Shown piece by piece: positions 31,801 to 42,464 of a stretch of DNA of 64,000 nt. The notes under the pieces are model-generated. The model did no database searches. It saw only the letters and a program-made list of their open reading frames with translations, and was not told the DNA's origin. The DNA lies in the NCBI GenBank assembly GCA_000708835.1, contig DF237076.1:62001-126000 (forward strand), read 5' to 3'. Numbering within the stretch: the first letter of the stretch is position 1; each line of letters opens with the position of its first letter. The position numbers and the translations under genes were made by a program. Source of the stretch: Klebsormidium nitens (Eukaryota; Streptophyta; Klebsormidiophyceae; Klebsormidiales; Klebsormidiaceae).

Positions 31801-34800
31801 GGCCCACCAATCTGAAGACTCACCTTCTGCCTTGGTCCGGCGCATCCGGGTCCGCGGCAATAAGCGCGTTGAGCAGCTCCAGGTACGACAGGGTGGAGGG
31901 GTACAGCTCGTCACGTGCCTCCACCTCGTTTAGCTCGTACACCATATCGTATGCCTGCGGACGAAACGATTTATAGATTTGAGGGTCGCGATATATGCAG
32001 AGTTTACATCCTGCCCGACCAAAGCAGCAGTGACTATTTTGGTATTGGTGTCGGCAGCTTTGAACAATCAGCTTTTCACGTGAATGAGACGCAGGCACCA
32101 GGACTCAAGCATAGTACGACGAAGGAGACTACGGTCACTGCCCATTTGACACCGCAAATGGAAACATTAAAGATAAGCCGGTTCCAAGGAAAGTGAAACC
32201 CAAGCAGAAACGTCTGGGTCACTGAAAGCGTTGCAGCTTGCGCACTGAACCATGTGGAGTAGCGCCCTCGGCACATGCATGATTCGGAAGCTCGAATCGG
32301 CCCCTGCGCATGGGCAAAACGGAAAACGAAAACGCGAAGTACTGGGCCAACAAGTTTGACCGTTCTGAGGGGGGCCGTTCTCACCTGCCCAGGGAGGGGG
32401 GCACCAGGAGTGGTGGAAAGCGGCACTGGAGGCGCCACCAGCGGGATGTCGTATGCGTCCAAAAGGGCGAAGATGCGGTCACGAGTCGCCTGGAAAGAGG
32501 AATGCGCACAATCAGCATTCCAACGACGAGTGGAAGAGGTAGTGTGCGGCGTCCTGACTCAGACAGAGGACGAAACGAGGGAAGGACACGTGGCAGGGTT
32601 TGACCTGACGGACAAATGGCGAGGGGAAAGCAGCTGCAACACGATCGCGTCCTTATAAGCAACCAGATTCACTCGCAGAGAGCCAGTAAGCGAAGTTTTG
32701 GGTCAACCCATCCGTGAGGGAATGCTACAGCCCTTCCGAAAGCTTTCCTGGCAACGCCATAGCGTCAGATCGGTGACGTTAAGTAAAACTCCCGGCGAAA
32801 AAGATAGAAAGGCGGCTCTTTAGGGACCGCTTCGTTCTTAACGGACGCTTCAAATTGCTACGGCCGACTTGCGAACCTTCTCCTCGTTATTTAGTTTGCG
32901 AATCTCACAAGCAAGATATTGGCGCCTGGAAGAGATGGAAGCGCCCACCTGAGAGACCGGCACAAAGGCGGCGATAGCCCGGCGCAGCGCGGCCTTGAGG
33001 CGCAGCGGGACGTTCTCGAAGGGGAGCAGACGGAAGAGCGGCTCGATGTCGGGGAACCATTGCGCGCGCTCGGCAGGGGCGCCCTCCTGGACCACCTGTT
33101 ACAAAAGCTAGGGCGTGAGCCCTGCTGGGCCTGGGATCTCGAGGTCTAAGGTTCCATTATTTGAAAGTTGTGCGGGTGTCTCGAAGACGGAGGACATGCC
33201 GTAGAAAGCGCCCACAAAAGACTATGTTGCGGCGTCCATATTGAAGAACCAACAACGCCTTCTTCGTTCAATCCTTTGAAGGTTTAGGTCCTCTAGACCT
33301 TTCCTTTCCAAATAAAAGCCTTTTGTAGCCAGTCCCACATGACGTCAATCGTACGAGGTGTCCTCGTCCGGTCTACCAAGAGCGTCCCAAACTCAAAACC
33401 TCAACGCACGACTCTTGTGAAAGTGCGTTGCCGGCGCTGCAAAACTGATTGCAGAGACAAACTTGCTTCGACTCGAGATATGGTGTCCTTACGCACCTTC
33501 CTGAGGACCCGGCAGTAGGCTTCCAGTGCGCGTGCGTCCCCCGGGGGAAAGGGCGGCTCCTCCCCGGTGCTCTGCAGCGCCTCCCGGAAGCGCCGGTCGT
33601 ACTCGAGCAACGAGCTGAACAGGCTGGCCCACCGCGCGATGCGGAAAGGGCCGTTCTGAGAGAAGAAAACAACTTGTTTCAGAAGGTACGTCAGTAGTGA
33701 CACCCAGTGGATTGATTCTGGTATGATCCGGAAGATGACTTAGAGGATGGACTGTGGTTGGTTCGCCAAGATCGGAGAGAGTGCACGCAACGAACAGAGT
33801 TGAGAGATCCTTACTGGGCGGATGCGAAAGAGGAAATCCTTTTGGAGGAGAGGTCCGTGCAAGGAGAACCGACGAAGCGCAAGAGGTCAAGCTCTTAAGA
33901 GAGGGCAGGTGCACCAGACATCGGGCTTCAATTTGAGATGCTACTCACCAGTCTACAGTCATAGGCAGATTGGCAGAAGGGTTGTATGCGAGCTAAAGAC
34001 TTGAAAGAAGCCCAAACAGCCCTCTAAACGAAGTGTGAGACGTCTTGAAGGAAGGAAGCAGGTGTCTCTCAGAAACTATGCACACACAAACCGAGGCGGT
34101 GGCGGATAATGTGAATCGCCACAATTTAAGGGGTGTTCACCAGTTACCTTAGACTTCGGGGACGTATCTAGATAGACAATTCTTAGGGTGAAGCCCAGGG
34201 CAAACTCTTAAAGCTTATTTTTGCTTCTTTTACGAGAAAGCTGACTGACCTGTAGGAGCTCATACACTTTACGTGCGCCGTCTTCGCCGGTCGCAAGCGC
34301 CGCCAGCATGTCGAGGAAAGCCTCCAGCGTGTGCCAGCCGCGGTGGTCCTCTCCGGCGAACTCGACGAAGCCGAGAACCGTCGGGTTGAGCACGTCCTGC
34401 TCGTCGATCACCAGATCAGGAGGCACCTGGAAGGATGGGTCGTTCCTTAGTGTTGATGGCTCATATCTTGCGTCGTAATGTCTGCAACAGTGGAGAACGA
34501 GTTTGACCGTCGACTCTGCTCCAGGGCACAGTATGACGAGTCAGAGTGCAGAAAGGATGTTTCGCCATCGGGCTTTGGAACTGATTCAGATGTCGGGAAG
34601 ACTGAAAGCGAGCGTTTGGGCGGTGCTCCTTTGGTCATCTCCTCCAAATGCGTCGAGCGCCGGACAAAACGGTCCACACACGAAAATCCAAAAGCAAGCC
34701 ATGCTCCAAATGCAATGACGACGGAAATCTGTAAAGCCCCTCATTCCTGCATAGTCGCTGCAGTTTATGTCAATTCAACGCTCTTACACCAATACAATTC

Positions 34801-37800
34801 CCGTCAGCCCCTTATTCCTGCGTTAGATGCTGCAGATTATAAGAAGTTGACGCCCTTACCCCGAATACGATTCCCGTCAGCTCCATCAGCGCCAGGAACG
34901 GCGCCTGCGGTCGGTCCGCAGCCTGTGCGACCGGTACGGATCCCCCGGGCGTCATCGGCACGAGCGCGCCACTTTCGGAGAGGTCGGGGGGCGGGGCGGC
35001 GTATGCTTGGTCCTTGAGATCTTGCACCAGCTCCCGCCCGGCTTCGTGACGTAGGAGGTCCGTCACGAGGCGGCGCAGGTACGTGAAGTGGACGCGCTTC
35101 ACGTCCTCGTCGTCGTTCTGCATGGTTGTTGAAACGTCCAAGATTTCAAGGTTTTAGGAGTCAATATTTAAAAGTCGAGAAAGCCCTTGAACCTCAAGAT
35201 CTGCTTGAAAAACGTGCCGTAAATTCATCTTCTGGAAGAGTTGGCTGCTGCAAGGAACACAGGTGCAGTGTGTCAAAGTTGTTGGAATTGCACTCGAGAT
35301 ACAGCAGCTTCTCCATTGTAACGAGCAAGGACAGCGGTAAGAATTGTGAAGCGCTCCGATCGCGAGGTTGGTGTTCTCGATACTCACACCTAAGACAACC
35401 ACAATCTTTCAAGCTGAGTGCCTTACTCGATGGTTGCTCCTTGGGATTCCTGACGCCCACAATCTCGACAAGAATCCAGGAGATCGCACAAATCGAATCT
35501 CTAAACCAACCCAAACTCGCATTTCAACTCAAGCACCTTGAAGGTGGGCGCCCACAGCACTGTGTACACCAAGAAACAGAACGCTTTGTGCTCCACCGCT
35601 TTCTCCAAAAAACACGCCCTGATTGTAGACCAAACGATCGAAGATGGAACCGCATCTGACAACTCAACATTGCTAACAACCAAAACTCGAGCGGTGGCAA
35701 AACGCAAAAAGCTGCTCAAAGTACAATGAGTGTACCTTGAAGGTGGGCGTCCGCAGCACTTTGTAGACCAGGAAGTGGAACACGTTCTGCTCCACGGCCT
35801 TGTCCAGCCACGCCCGGACGTCCGAAGCCAGCTTGGCGTTTGCGACGCCGGACCCGCCCTTGGACGCGGCATTCAGCAGGAAGACGGCCCATGCCAACCG
35901 TACGATGGCGGCCCATGGCTCAACGGCTGCCACGTGGCTGGCTGCGATCTGCGGAAAGGAAACCAGGGGTCGTGAATGTAGACATTGGAAGGTTTGGTCG
36001 AGCGTCTAATGCTGAGCGTCGCAGTGATTGCGCAACGAGGTTGAGGTAGAAATTCGAAGCGAGGCTAGGGGCCGATTGTCAGCACGACGGCAGCCTAGGG
36101 CTCCACACTTGTCACGTGGCTGGCTGGAATCTGGCAGGGATAAGAAAGCAGAGCCCCTAATAAAGCGGAGTCTCTTTAAGGATCCGGCTACAGCCCTTCG
36201 CAGCCCGCGGTTTATGCACCTTGCTTCGATGTCTGCTAAACATAAAGAATGCAGCGTCCAGGTTCTGGGAAGCTGACACGTCGCAATGACAATATCAAAG
36301 CCCTAAAGTATCACAGACTTCAAAAGCAAAGACAACTGACACTCGCCTTGTTCTGGAAGCTTCCAATGAATGCGGCATCCGTCATGAGCACCGCCGGCCG
36401 CTCGTCGCTAGACGTCGCTGAGTCCGACATGAGCGTGTTGACTAGGGTAAAGGTCGCCGTGTAAGCCATATAGAGCGTCACCCCGTCGGGCCGTCGCGCG
36501 TAGTCCTGCGCTGTGTGCTGGACCAGGTCGAACAGCTTGGAACACTCGTCGGGCGCTGTGGAAGAGAAGGAGTCTTTCCTACAACTCATTGAGGCTTGTA
36601 CGCCGTTGCGATTCACCGAGACGGCGGAGCAACGAACGTCGTTGATCGAGATCTGTTAGCCATCCCCTTGAAGATACTGGAAGTTATGCCTGAACCTGCG
36701 TACGAACGATCCTGAATGTAGCACACTCCTCGGAGAAGCGACGAAAATCCATCTAAGCGGCTCTTGTACAGAATTGCAACTATGCTTTCCAAGTGTCAGA
36801 TTGCATGACAGTTGGTGAATACAAGATGAGCACGTTTTGCTATTCAACCTCAAACTCCGAAAAGGTTCTCTTTCTCAAAGCAGTTGCATAGTCGCCATGC
36901 AAGCAATGCAACGGCAGACAAAGCCCGATGGAAACCCTGGCCATTCGACCCTCGTGTTCGAAACCAAGCGCCTCTGAGCTTCCCTGCAATACGCACTCAT
37001 CGCTCAAGCAGCACCGACAACCATTTGCCAATACAGTGTCAACTAGTAGCATGTTAACCACTGCCTGAGCTCGGGAATGCACAAGAGGAAAACAACTTCA
37101 ACCATAGACCTAGGGTTGACATGCTCCGCCCCCACTTTCAGCCAACCATAAGCGTCCTCTAGACACTGTCGTTGTATCCACATGGCCCTATAGTCAACAC
37201 GAGATCAAGAGACGACAAATTGCACTCACTGATGCGCGTGACAAGGGACGCGTAAACGAGGCACTCCGAGAGGAGCATCCTCTCCTTCTGGACCGCCCAT
37301 GCGCGCGGCACCAGCGAACCCCGCAGATCCGCCACGTACGGCTCGCAGCTCGCGTTGCCCATTCCGGCGGGCTCCTCCCGGCTCAAGCCCTGCGCTTGAG
37401 CGAATGCATCCGGTTAGGGACGAGTTCCTCAAAAGGTACAAGAAGGAAAGGGAGGAACACACCGTCCGTTCCTTGAGAGCAGTCGTCTTTCCCTTTGCCC
37501 ATCCTGCGGGCTCCTGCCCTACGGAGCGGACAACGATTACGACGGACGGACAACATCTGAGCATATTGACAGATAAAGAGAAAGAATGCTGCGACTGTCG
37601 GGTCGTTACCTTGATGAGTTCGACAATCCGCGTGCGCAGGCCGGCCCCCATGAGGTCCTTGAGGTAGTCGAACAGGTCCTGCGCCAGCCGGGGCGCCACC
37701 ATGTTGTACGCCCAGCCCTGCAACACGAGGAGAAACGAACGAAGGCTCAACGAAAGGTAGGAACAACAACCAGAAAACCGATTCGATCCCAGTTGCAAAC

Positions 37801-40426
37801 ATGTATTTGCAGGAAGGATCAGGACGCTGCGAGTTTGAAGCTTAGGGATATCGGAGATCCTTGCCCGTTGATTGCTACCCAGTCCTGGAACTGGTTGAGA
37901 GAGAGAAGCGTCCAGCGAGTTGAACCACGACTATAGGAATCGTCGTGGTCCTTTAAAGCCGGCTTAATTCAAGACGAGGAAAAAGTAGACAGCTCTCAAG
38001 GATGAAGATAAGCTAGGCCTCCCGAGGCTCCACTTCAAGAATTGACTCGTAGCGATGTCGTAGCGTTCAACTTCTGGCGAGCTTACTGGCAAACAAACTT
38101 GCTGAGGCCGAGGGCAATATGTGCATCTTCTTATGGAGTACGCCCAGAGAAAAGGAGCGTGGTGCTGTGCTCAAGAGGTTCTAAAATAAGTAGCCCCAGT
38201 CTTTACACGGATTCTGACGGGCCTTGCCGGAAGAGCAGTCAACCGACTAGGAATCACTGGGGAGACAGGGTGCTGACCATACGTTTTGCCGCCCCCACAC
38301 GGCGAAATTAACGCGACGACCCAAAGGACAAAAGGAACTTGCCTTGAGGAGTAAGTGAAGCGCTGAAATCAGCGACCGGCGCTCTTCCAGATAGATACCC
38401 GCTGCCAGGCGCAGGATCTCCAGGGGGCTCCGGCCCGTGATGTCCTTCTGCAGTCCGTTCACAATTTCATTTCAGCGATTGTTCGGCAATCAATCAGCAA
38501 CAAAGACAAATCTAATGTTGGCGGCAACGGAAGTCTTCGCTGGCTGCCGTACGTAACTATTTACCTTACGAGACAAGACTTTGAAGGAGATGACTGCGGA
38601 TTGATACTCCTCAAAAAGAGCGTCGGAGGACTGATTCCCTGAGAGGGCCATGTAGCCAAGGGAACCGCTCTAACAGTTGCCAGGAAAGGCACATACTGTA
38701 CCGCCGCAATTCAACGACTAGATAGCCGTTTGGTGGGAGCCAAGACAATCTCCGATTCTCAAAAACAAGCAAGCAGTCTTTACGATCTGGTTGTAGAAAT
38801 CCACGTTTTACCCTCGAAAGGCGAAAGCTCTACGCGATTGAATATACATTACGCTGGTCCTGTCAGAATTTGGGAAAGTGAAGACACCCGCATTCTTGAA
38901 TCCCAGACACCCGCGATCTAAGGAGTGCCGTCGCCGCCTGTGGCATCAACGCAACCAACCACCTGATCTGTCTGCCCTCTTTCTGAAACAATTGATTGAA
39001 ATGAGATCTCATACTCAGAGACTGAACACGATCTTACCTCCTGGTGGCATGCTATCAGCAGCTCCACGCAGTCCAGCTCGTTGAGATTGAAGTCGTCGCT
39101 CAGCTTCAGCGCGATCTGCACGTCTTGCTCGTCGAGCAGCGTGGGGGGGGCGTTCGGCAAGCGCACGTCGCGTGACTGGACATGCTTACGGTCCTCCGGT
39201 CGAGGGGGCTGAAACAAATAAAAGCCCTGGTCAGCAACTTTCCTTGACCCTTGGTCAAAGAGTGCTTAGCTTCCACCTGAGGTGCTTGCAATTTTTTTGG
39301 CTGCAGCTGTCACATTGAGATTCATGGTTAAGGAACCTGGTTAACAACTGGTTACATGCCCCTTTGCCACAATTGCGCTTATCCACCATCAGATGCGCCT
39401 TAAGGTGGACATGAATGCATTTGGTTGACCTGGCGCTGGGGCAGAAAGCACGCCAAGATTCACCAAGCCCCAGGTTGAATTCAAGGCTTTTTACTTGATT
39501 GAAACACCAACTTTCACATGATCATATCGACCTCTTTTAGGCTCTATTGCCGGTTTCAGGGATACTGACACCATCCTGGGCCAATCAGCCCTAGTGTGAT
39601 TGACATACGAGTCGATGCATTACTTTAAATAGGATGCGCTCATAAGTGGCGAAGAATTCTGCTCAGTGTCACTGAGCAGTGATCAAGTGCTGGCAGATGC
39701 CTGCCCCTTCCAGTCTCTGAAAAGTAGTATGGTGCACAAGTGTGGACGTAGATCTCTTGGCGCCATGTTTTCAAAGGGTCGACGGAGGGTGGTCTGAGAA
39801 GGACATTGACATGCAAACCATGACAGTCCACAGTATTGAGCTGCATATGCGGCCCAGTTGATTCTGGACAATGCAGGTTAAGGCAGATAAACTCAACAAG
39901 TCTTGAAAGGATGGTGGCATTTGCACAAGGGATCACAGACCTTCTGGGGCGTATCTTAAAGCCTAGGCATGGAGGCAGGAGACCCCTGCAATACAAGCTC
40001 GACTTCTCTTTCCATCTAGCAAGGCGCTACTTTTGCAAGATTTGAAAGGTGATTGATGGCGCCAATGTCAAGAGTACCAGGATCAGGCCAATGCAGACAT
40101 TCTGCTTGGCGTGGCTGCACTAACAAGCAACCAAGCCTTCAGCAATTCTGCACCACCCATCAGAAGCCCATGTGAATACATCTGTCTTTCCTTTAGCACC
40201 GAAGTACTCATGCGGCCAGCAAGACTTTTAAAGGACATTATACGGGCCCTAAACATCTATGCAGGTCTAAGTGAGCTTTACCTACCGGATAATTCAGCAG
40301 ATCCCGGAACGTTTGCTGGTGCTGCCGCAGCGCTATCTCCAGTTGCCCCCGCTCCTCCGGCTGCAGCTCCGCCCCCGATACCGCCACCTCGACCACCTGG
40401 AGAAGGTCTCGATATGACGGCATCAT
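13824..40426 (-). CDS. NUP205: Nuclear pore inner-ring nucleoporin NUP205 (Nup192/Nup205 family)
   Basis: A complete gene of 36 exons with consistent splice phases runs from ATG (first of two, 40426-40424) to TAG at 13826-13824, giving about 1,898 residues, near the usual length of about 1,840 for land-plant NUP205. NUP205 is a large alpha-helical solenoid scaffold in the inner ring of the nuclear pore. Recognisable family stretches, in order: LDEQDVQIALKLSDDF (residues about 71-86), SREEPAG, GFVEFAGEDH (about 474), RAQWFPDIEPLF (about 578), VYELNEVEA (about 656), VALLEYVRYED (about 859), RAWLLKL (1056), GDRLLDIAAL, and EAQISLLLRVAH (about 1505). All match the plant protein order, with no missing block. 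Genomic span is about 26.6 kb for 5.7 kb of coding sequence. Two introns use GC donors, and at least eight exons have echo copies in neighbouring introns. Confidence 0.93.
15693..16307 (-). repeat. Ladder of four to five echoes of NUP205 exon 33 head
   Basis: Exon 33 starts at 15667 on the minus strand. Copies of its first 35-90 bases start at 15729, 15881, 16016 and 16146, each behind a pyrimidine tract and AG; a fifth, decayed copy is at about 16265-16307. Spacings are 62, 152, 135 and 130 bp. Encoded peptides remain recognisable, for example APTLALIADVVEQ and AATLALIGDVLKQ against APTLALIADVLEQ in the real exon. The copies differ by substitutions, so they are not one recent event. Confidence 0.92.
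16905..16946 (-). repeat. Echo of NUP205 exon 32 head
   Basis: The plus-strand text ttgcgcatcgcttgcagacg resembles the complement of the exon 32 start (ttgcgcaccgcttgcagccg), 230 bp upstream of the real acceptor in gene direction. The copy has lost a clear acceptor AG. Confidence 0.6.
19060..19100. repeat. Short tandem repeat, gaccaccaaaat
   Basis: Three near-perfect tandem copies of a 12-bp unit lie in the NUP205 intron between exons 28 and 29. No function is visible. Confidence 0.85.
20940..21430. other. Compositionally distinct block in the NUP205 intron 26
   Basis: Within the longest intron of the gene, AT-rich flanks (aataatttatata) enclose a block dense in cgac/gtcg words, including an 8-bp stem gaccgtcg...cgacggtc at about 21269-21292 and a further cggacggtcgat. 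An open frame of about 100 codons exists on the + strand but shows no recognisable domain. It could be a decayed mobile-element fragment; I could not define ends or target duplications. Confidence 0.35.
21817..22205 (-). repeat. Two echoes of NUP205 exon 26 tail
   Basis: Exon 26 ends at 22267 with donor GTGGGT. Downstream in gene direction, copies of the exon's last 80 or so bases plus donor end at 22123 (donor GTGGAT, 144 bp away) and 21817 (donor GTGGGT, a further 306 bp away). The plus-strand signature is cccacctccgtttgagcagc and the words cagcttcttgag, with several substitutions in each copy. Confidence 0.82.
23262..23580 (-). repeat. Two to three echoes of NUP205 exon 25 head
   Basis: Plus-strand text gaggagcgggaagcgccgg with gagatggc, found at the start of exon 25 (real start 23162), recurs in 23262-23316 and, more decayed, in 23427-23474. 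A possible third trace lies near 23561-23580. Spacing of the shared gatgg word is about 155 bp and then 157 bp. The second copy keeps a CAG acceptor. Confidence 0.8.
24838..25106 (-). repeat. Two echoes of NUP205 exon 23 head
   Basis: Exon 23 starts at 24753. A copy of its first 90-95 bases starts at 24931, with only about two substitutions, and an older copy starts at 25106. Spacings are 178 and 175 bp. Both copies sit behind an intact CAG acceptor. The near copy encodes IFDVVLFQLPEPSPGDLS, identical to the exon; the far copy drifts to IFDIGFFRPRASSGSP. Confidence 0.94.
27664..27792. mobile_element. Small foldback element with TA-flanked inverted repeats (MITE-like)
   Basis: Two 25-bp arms, 27666-27690 and 27766-27790, are inverted copies with one mismatch. 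They begin CAGCTTCTCCCG and end CGGGAGAAGCTG, and each is flanked outside by TA. The interior also folds imperfectly (ttagtcag...ctgactgaa) around a short loop, so the whole 125 bp can form one hairpin. It lies in the NUP205 intron between exons 18 and 19. A TA target and terminal inverted repeats fit a non-autonomous Tc1/mariner-type element, but no transposase gene is present and the family assignment is inference. Confidence 0.7.
29114..29580 (-). repeat. Ladder of four echoes of NUP205 exon 16 tail
   Basis: Exon 16 ends at 29668 with donor GTAAGG. Copies of its last 70-95 bases end at 29485 (GC donor), 29349 (GT), 29221 (GT) and 29114 (GT), spaced 183, 136, 128 and 107 bp. The plus-strand signature is ggccgccagagttccgcaag followed by cagcgtctttcccca and gctcagcgcc. 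Similarity falls with distance from the exon. Each copy still presents a donor-like dinucleotide. Confidence 0.92.
29939..30190 (-). repeat. One to two echoes of NUP205 exon 16 head
   Basis: A copy starting at 30011 behind CAG, 146 bp upstream of the real start at 29865, encodes DLMQGRLMFQKFLSLLMSNV against DLMQGRVIFRNLLALLMSGV in the real exon. A more decayed trace lies near 30130-30165, about 160 bp further. The real exon is identified by its continuation into WRPGYK and its in-phase junctions. Confidence 0.82.
34738..34815 (-). repeat. Echo of NUP205 exon 8 tail
   Basis: The text cttacaccaatacaattccc at about 34783-34802 copies cttaccccgaatacgattcc around the real donor (exon end 34860). 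The whole unit of about 66-72 bp, including the intron words attcctgc and gctgcag, is tandemly repeated. Confidence 0.8.
35537..35610 (-). repeat. Echo of NUP205 exon 7 tail
   Basis: Plus-strand text accttgaaggtgggcgcccac and the following bases copy the end of exon 7 (accttgaaggtgggcgtccg at 35734). The copy ends 199 bp downstream in gene direction and keeps a GT donor. It encodes FCFLVYTVLWAPTFK against FHFLVYKVLRTPTFK. Confidence 0.88.
36082..36129 (-). repeat. Echo of NUP205 exon 7 head
   Basis: A copy of the exon 7 start begins at 36129 behind a CAG, 181 bp upstream of the real start at 35948. Shared text is cacgtggctggctg; the copy encodes IPASHVTSVEP and then a stop. Exon 7 therefore has echoes on both sides. 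Confidence 0.8.
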
Positions 40427-42464
40427 GCCCCACGATGGGCACTTCTATCAAGTCAAAGAGACATAGGTGAGCAGACTTAGGGCCCCAATGTTGCCAACTT
40501 TTACGAGAAGGTGTCCTGACAGCCAGACGCTTGGAAAGTGAGCTTGCCAGCTTTGCTTTTGACCGAGTGCTTGCAAGCAACTTTGCAATTGGTTCAACAG
40601 TCCGAAGCGGCCGCGCTCAACCGTGATGCGCCGCGGCTCCGAACGCCGCGCGCGCTCGGAGCCTGTGATCGGATGGCATGCCAGAAATCACAGAAAGCCA
40701 CCTCCTCACTCCGACCATCTGCAGAGAGTTCGAAAAGCCGACCACGCTCACGTTGACGGCTGTCTCTGCACATGTGCAGTGCGGGTCGGCTCTCAAAGTC
40801 TTAGATAAGATACACGAAAAAAAACAACCGTCTCAGCAAGATCTTAGTACTACAGCGCATGAGAATTTGCGGATCCATGCAAAGTTGCGAAGTCCCAGTG
40901 AGATTAAACGGTGCCGGGACGTCGGAGTTCAATCTTTGCTTTCCCATCATCGCCTTCACCTTTTCATACTAGCAAGCAGTGGGCCCGAGATCTAGTGACT
41001 GGTTATAAGTGGCCGTTCATCAGTTTGTGGCACTGCCGCGGGCATGCCACCGGCGGCTTTCCAGCACCGAACGAGCACCGAACTACCCATTGCCATTCCT
41101 CCTGCTGCCCTGCCGTACTAGTGCCCCTGACTGAGCCGGCGGCGTGGTCACCTCATCATGCGCCAGTGCCACATGCACTTTCGAGATAGAATGGCATTAG
41201 GCCGCACTCCCCTTTCTATTGGCGGCTTCAACGGCGGCAATGATGCCCTTTAGCACGGTTCCGAATTACGATATCTCCACGGCCGTACTATTGATTTGTT
41301 GTGCAACCTCGGAGCTTTCAAGCGCTTTTGCCATTTTACATGATAGACCGTGTCTCAATGACGGTCAATATTAGTTTAGTTTAGTTGATTTAACGTCGGT
41401 TCGGAGCCGTGGTCGGCTAAGTCGACGATTGTCTCTATTTGGAACTCTACACTAAACTCGCTCTTGATGCAAAGCTTAAGTATATATTCATCATGATCGT
41501 AGAAACGTCTCAAGTCAAAAAGGGCCGGGGAGATGCCAAATCTGGATGTGGGCGGCTTGAGGGGATAATTGTACTATGACGAAACCAGCCATGGCGGTAA
41601 TTAAGCCATAATGTCGGAGCTGCACGATGATACTAATATTATGCTGTTCTTGTACATGACATCACGAAGCGGCAGCGGCACAGTGCACAATCTCGTCTTA
41701 GCTTGTGCACTCGTAATCCCATCGATATCAACGTCTGACGTGCATTTGTGCAGAGTTGCAGAAAATTCGAAATCGGATTTGCTTTGGGCGCTGAAATGGT
41801 CGGGTTTATAGTCACTGGCAGGCCCGTTTATCCGCTGTAGCAAAGCCCATTCACGAGCCACCGCTGGTACATGGCTAGCTCATTAAGTATTGGTATGATT
41901 TCGGACTTGTTGGACAAGTTTCTGCAGCGATACGTTGAGCCAAACAATCAAAAGCACTTCTGGTCAACGCCTCTAATATTTTGCTAGCTTGATGCTTGGG
42001 CATTGCAGTGGCGCAGCCACAAGCGAGGAGAAGGTGTCAAGGGAAAGGGAGGCCAGCTTCTCTAGATGATGCGATCAGCAGTTTGACTCACCATGTGACG
42101 CACTGCGCGACATTTGAAAGTTTTACTGTATAAGATGACATGACAGTGAGTAAGTACTACTACTGAACTCTGAAGCCTTGGCTCTTGGCGACACTCTCAT
42201 AGCAATCCTTTTGGTCCTCTTGGTTGATATACGTCATTGTAAAGAAGGTCGACGGACTTAGAGCGCGATCGACATGCTGGACAAGGACAAGTTTCCGGAA
42301 TGAGAAGACTAGCTATTATCTATAGGCTACATGTGTGTACGAAACGTCTCTTTGAGCAGTTCCCCTTTCATGATCCCCCATTAGCCCAAACTTGGCTTTG
42401 TTGAAGGTTCACTAAGGACAGGCACGTTTTTTAGGATGTTCAACAGTTACAGTGACCAGACTAT
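40427..42464. other. NUP205 upstream region and intergenic space
   Basis: The first 250 bases upstream of the NUP205 ATG include a CpG-rich patch (40600-40660, with gcggccgcgc and gccgcgcgcg) that could be its promoter and 5' UTR. The rest is AT-richer and contains only short open frames without splice context or recognisable motifs. I see no gene here. Confidence 0.5.

Larger units (their letters stand above)
27281..33655 (-). other. NUP205: NUP205 exons 10-19
   Basis: Exon coordinates: 33655-33497, 33095-32949, 32489-32385, 31954-31824, 31236-31123, 30588-30450, 29865-29668, 28955-28837, 28018-27868, 27393-27281. Phase-2 junctions follow exons 13, 14, 17 and 19; the rest are phase 0. They encode residues from about 515 to 972. 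Exon 16 has echo copies on both sides. Confidence 0.88.
34250..40426 (-). other. NUP205: NUP205 exons 1-9
   Basis: Exon coordinates in gene order (high to low on the + strand): 40426-40286, 39208-39038, 38447-38343 (GC donor), 37717-37610, 37389-37230, 36555-36347 (GC donor), 35948-35736, 35117-34860, 34426-34250. Phases are 0 at every junction except between exons 5 and 6 (phase 1). Together they encode residues 1-514. Donors are otherwise GT and acceptors are all AG. Confidence 0.88.
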
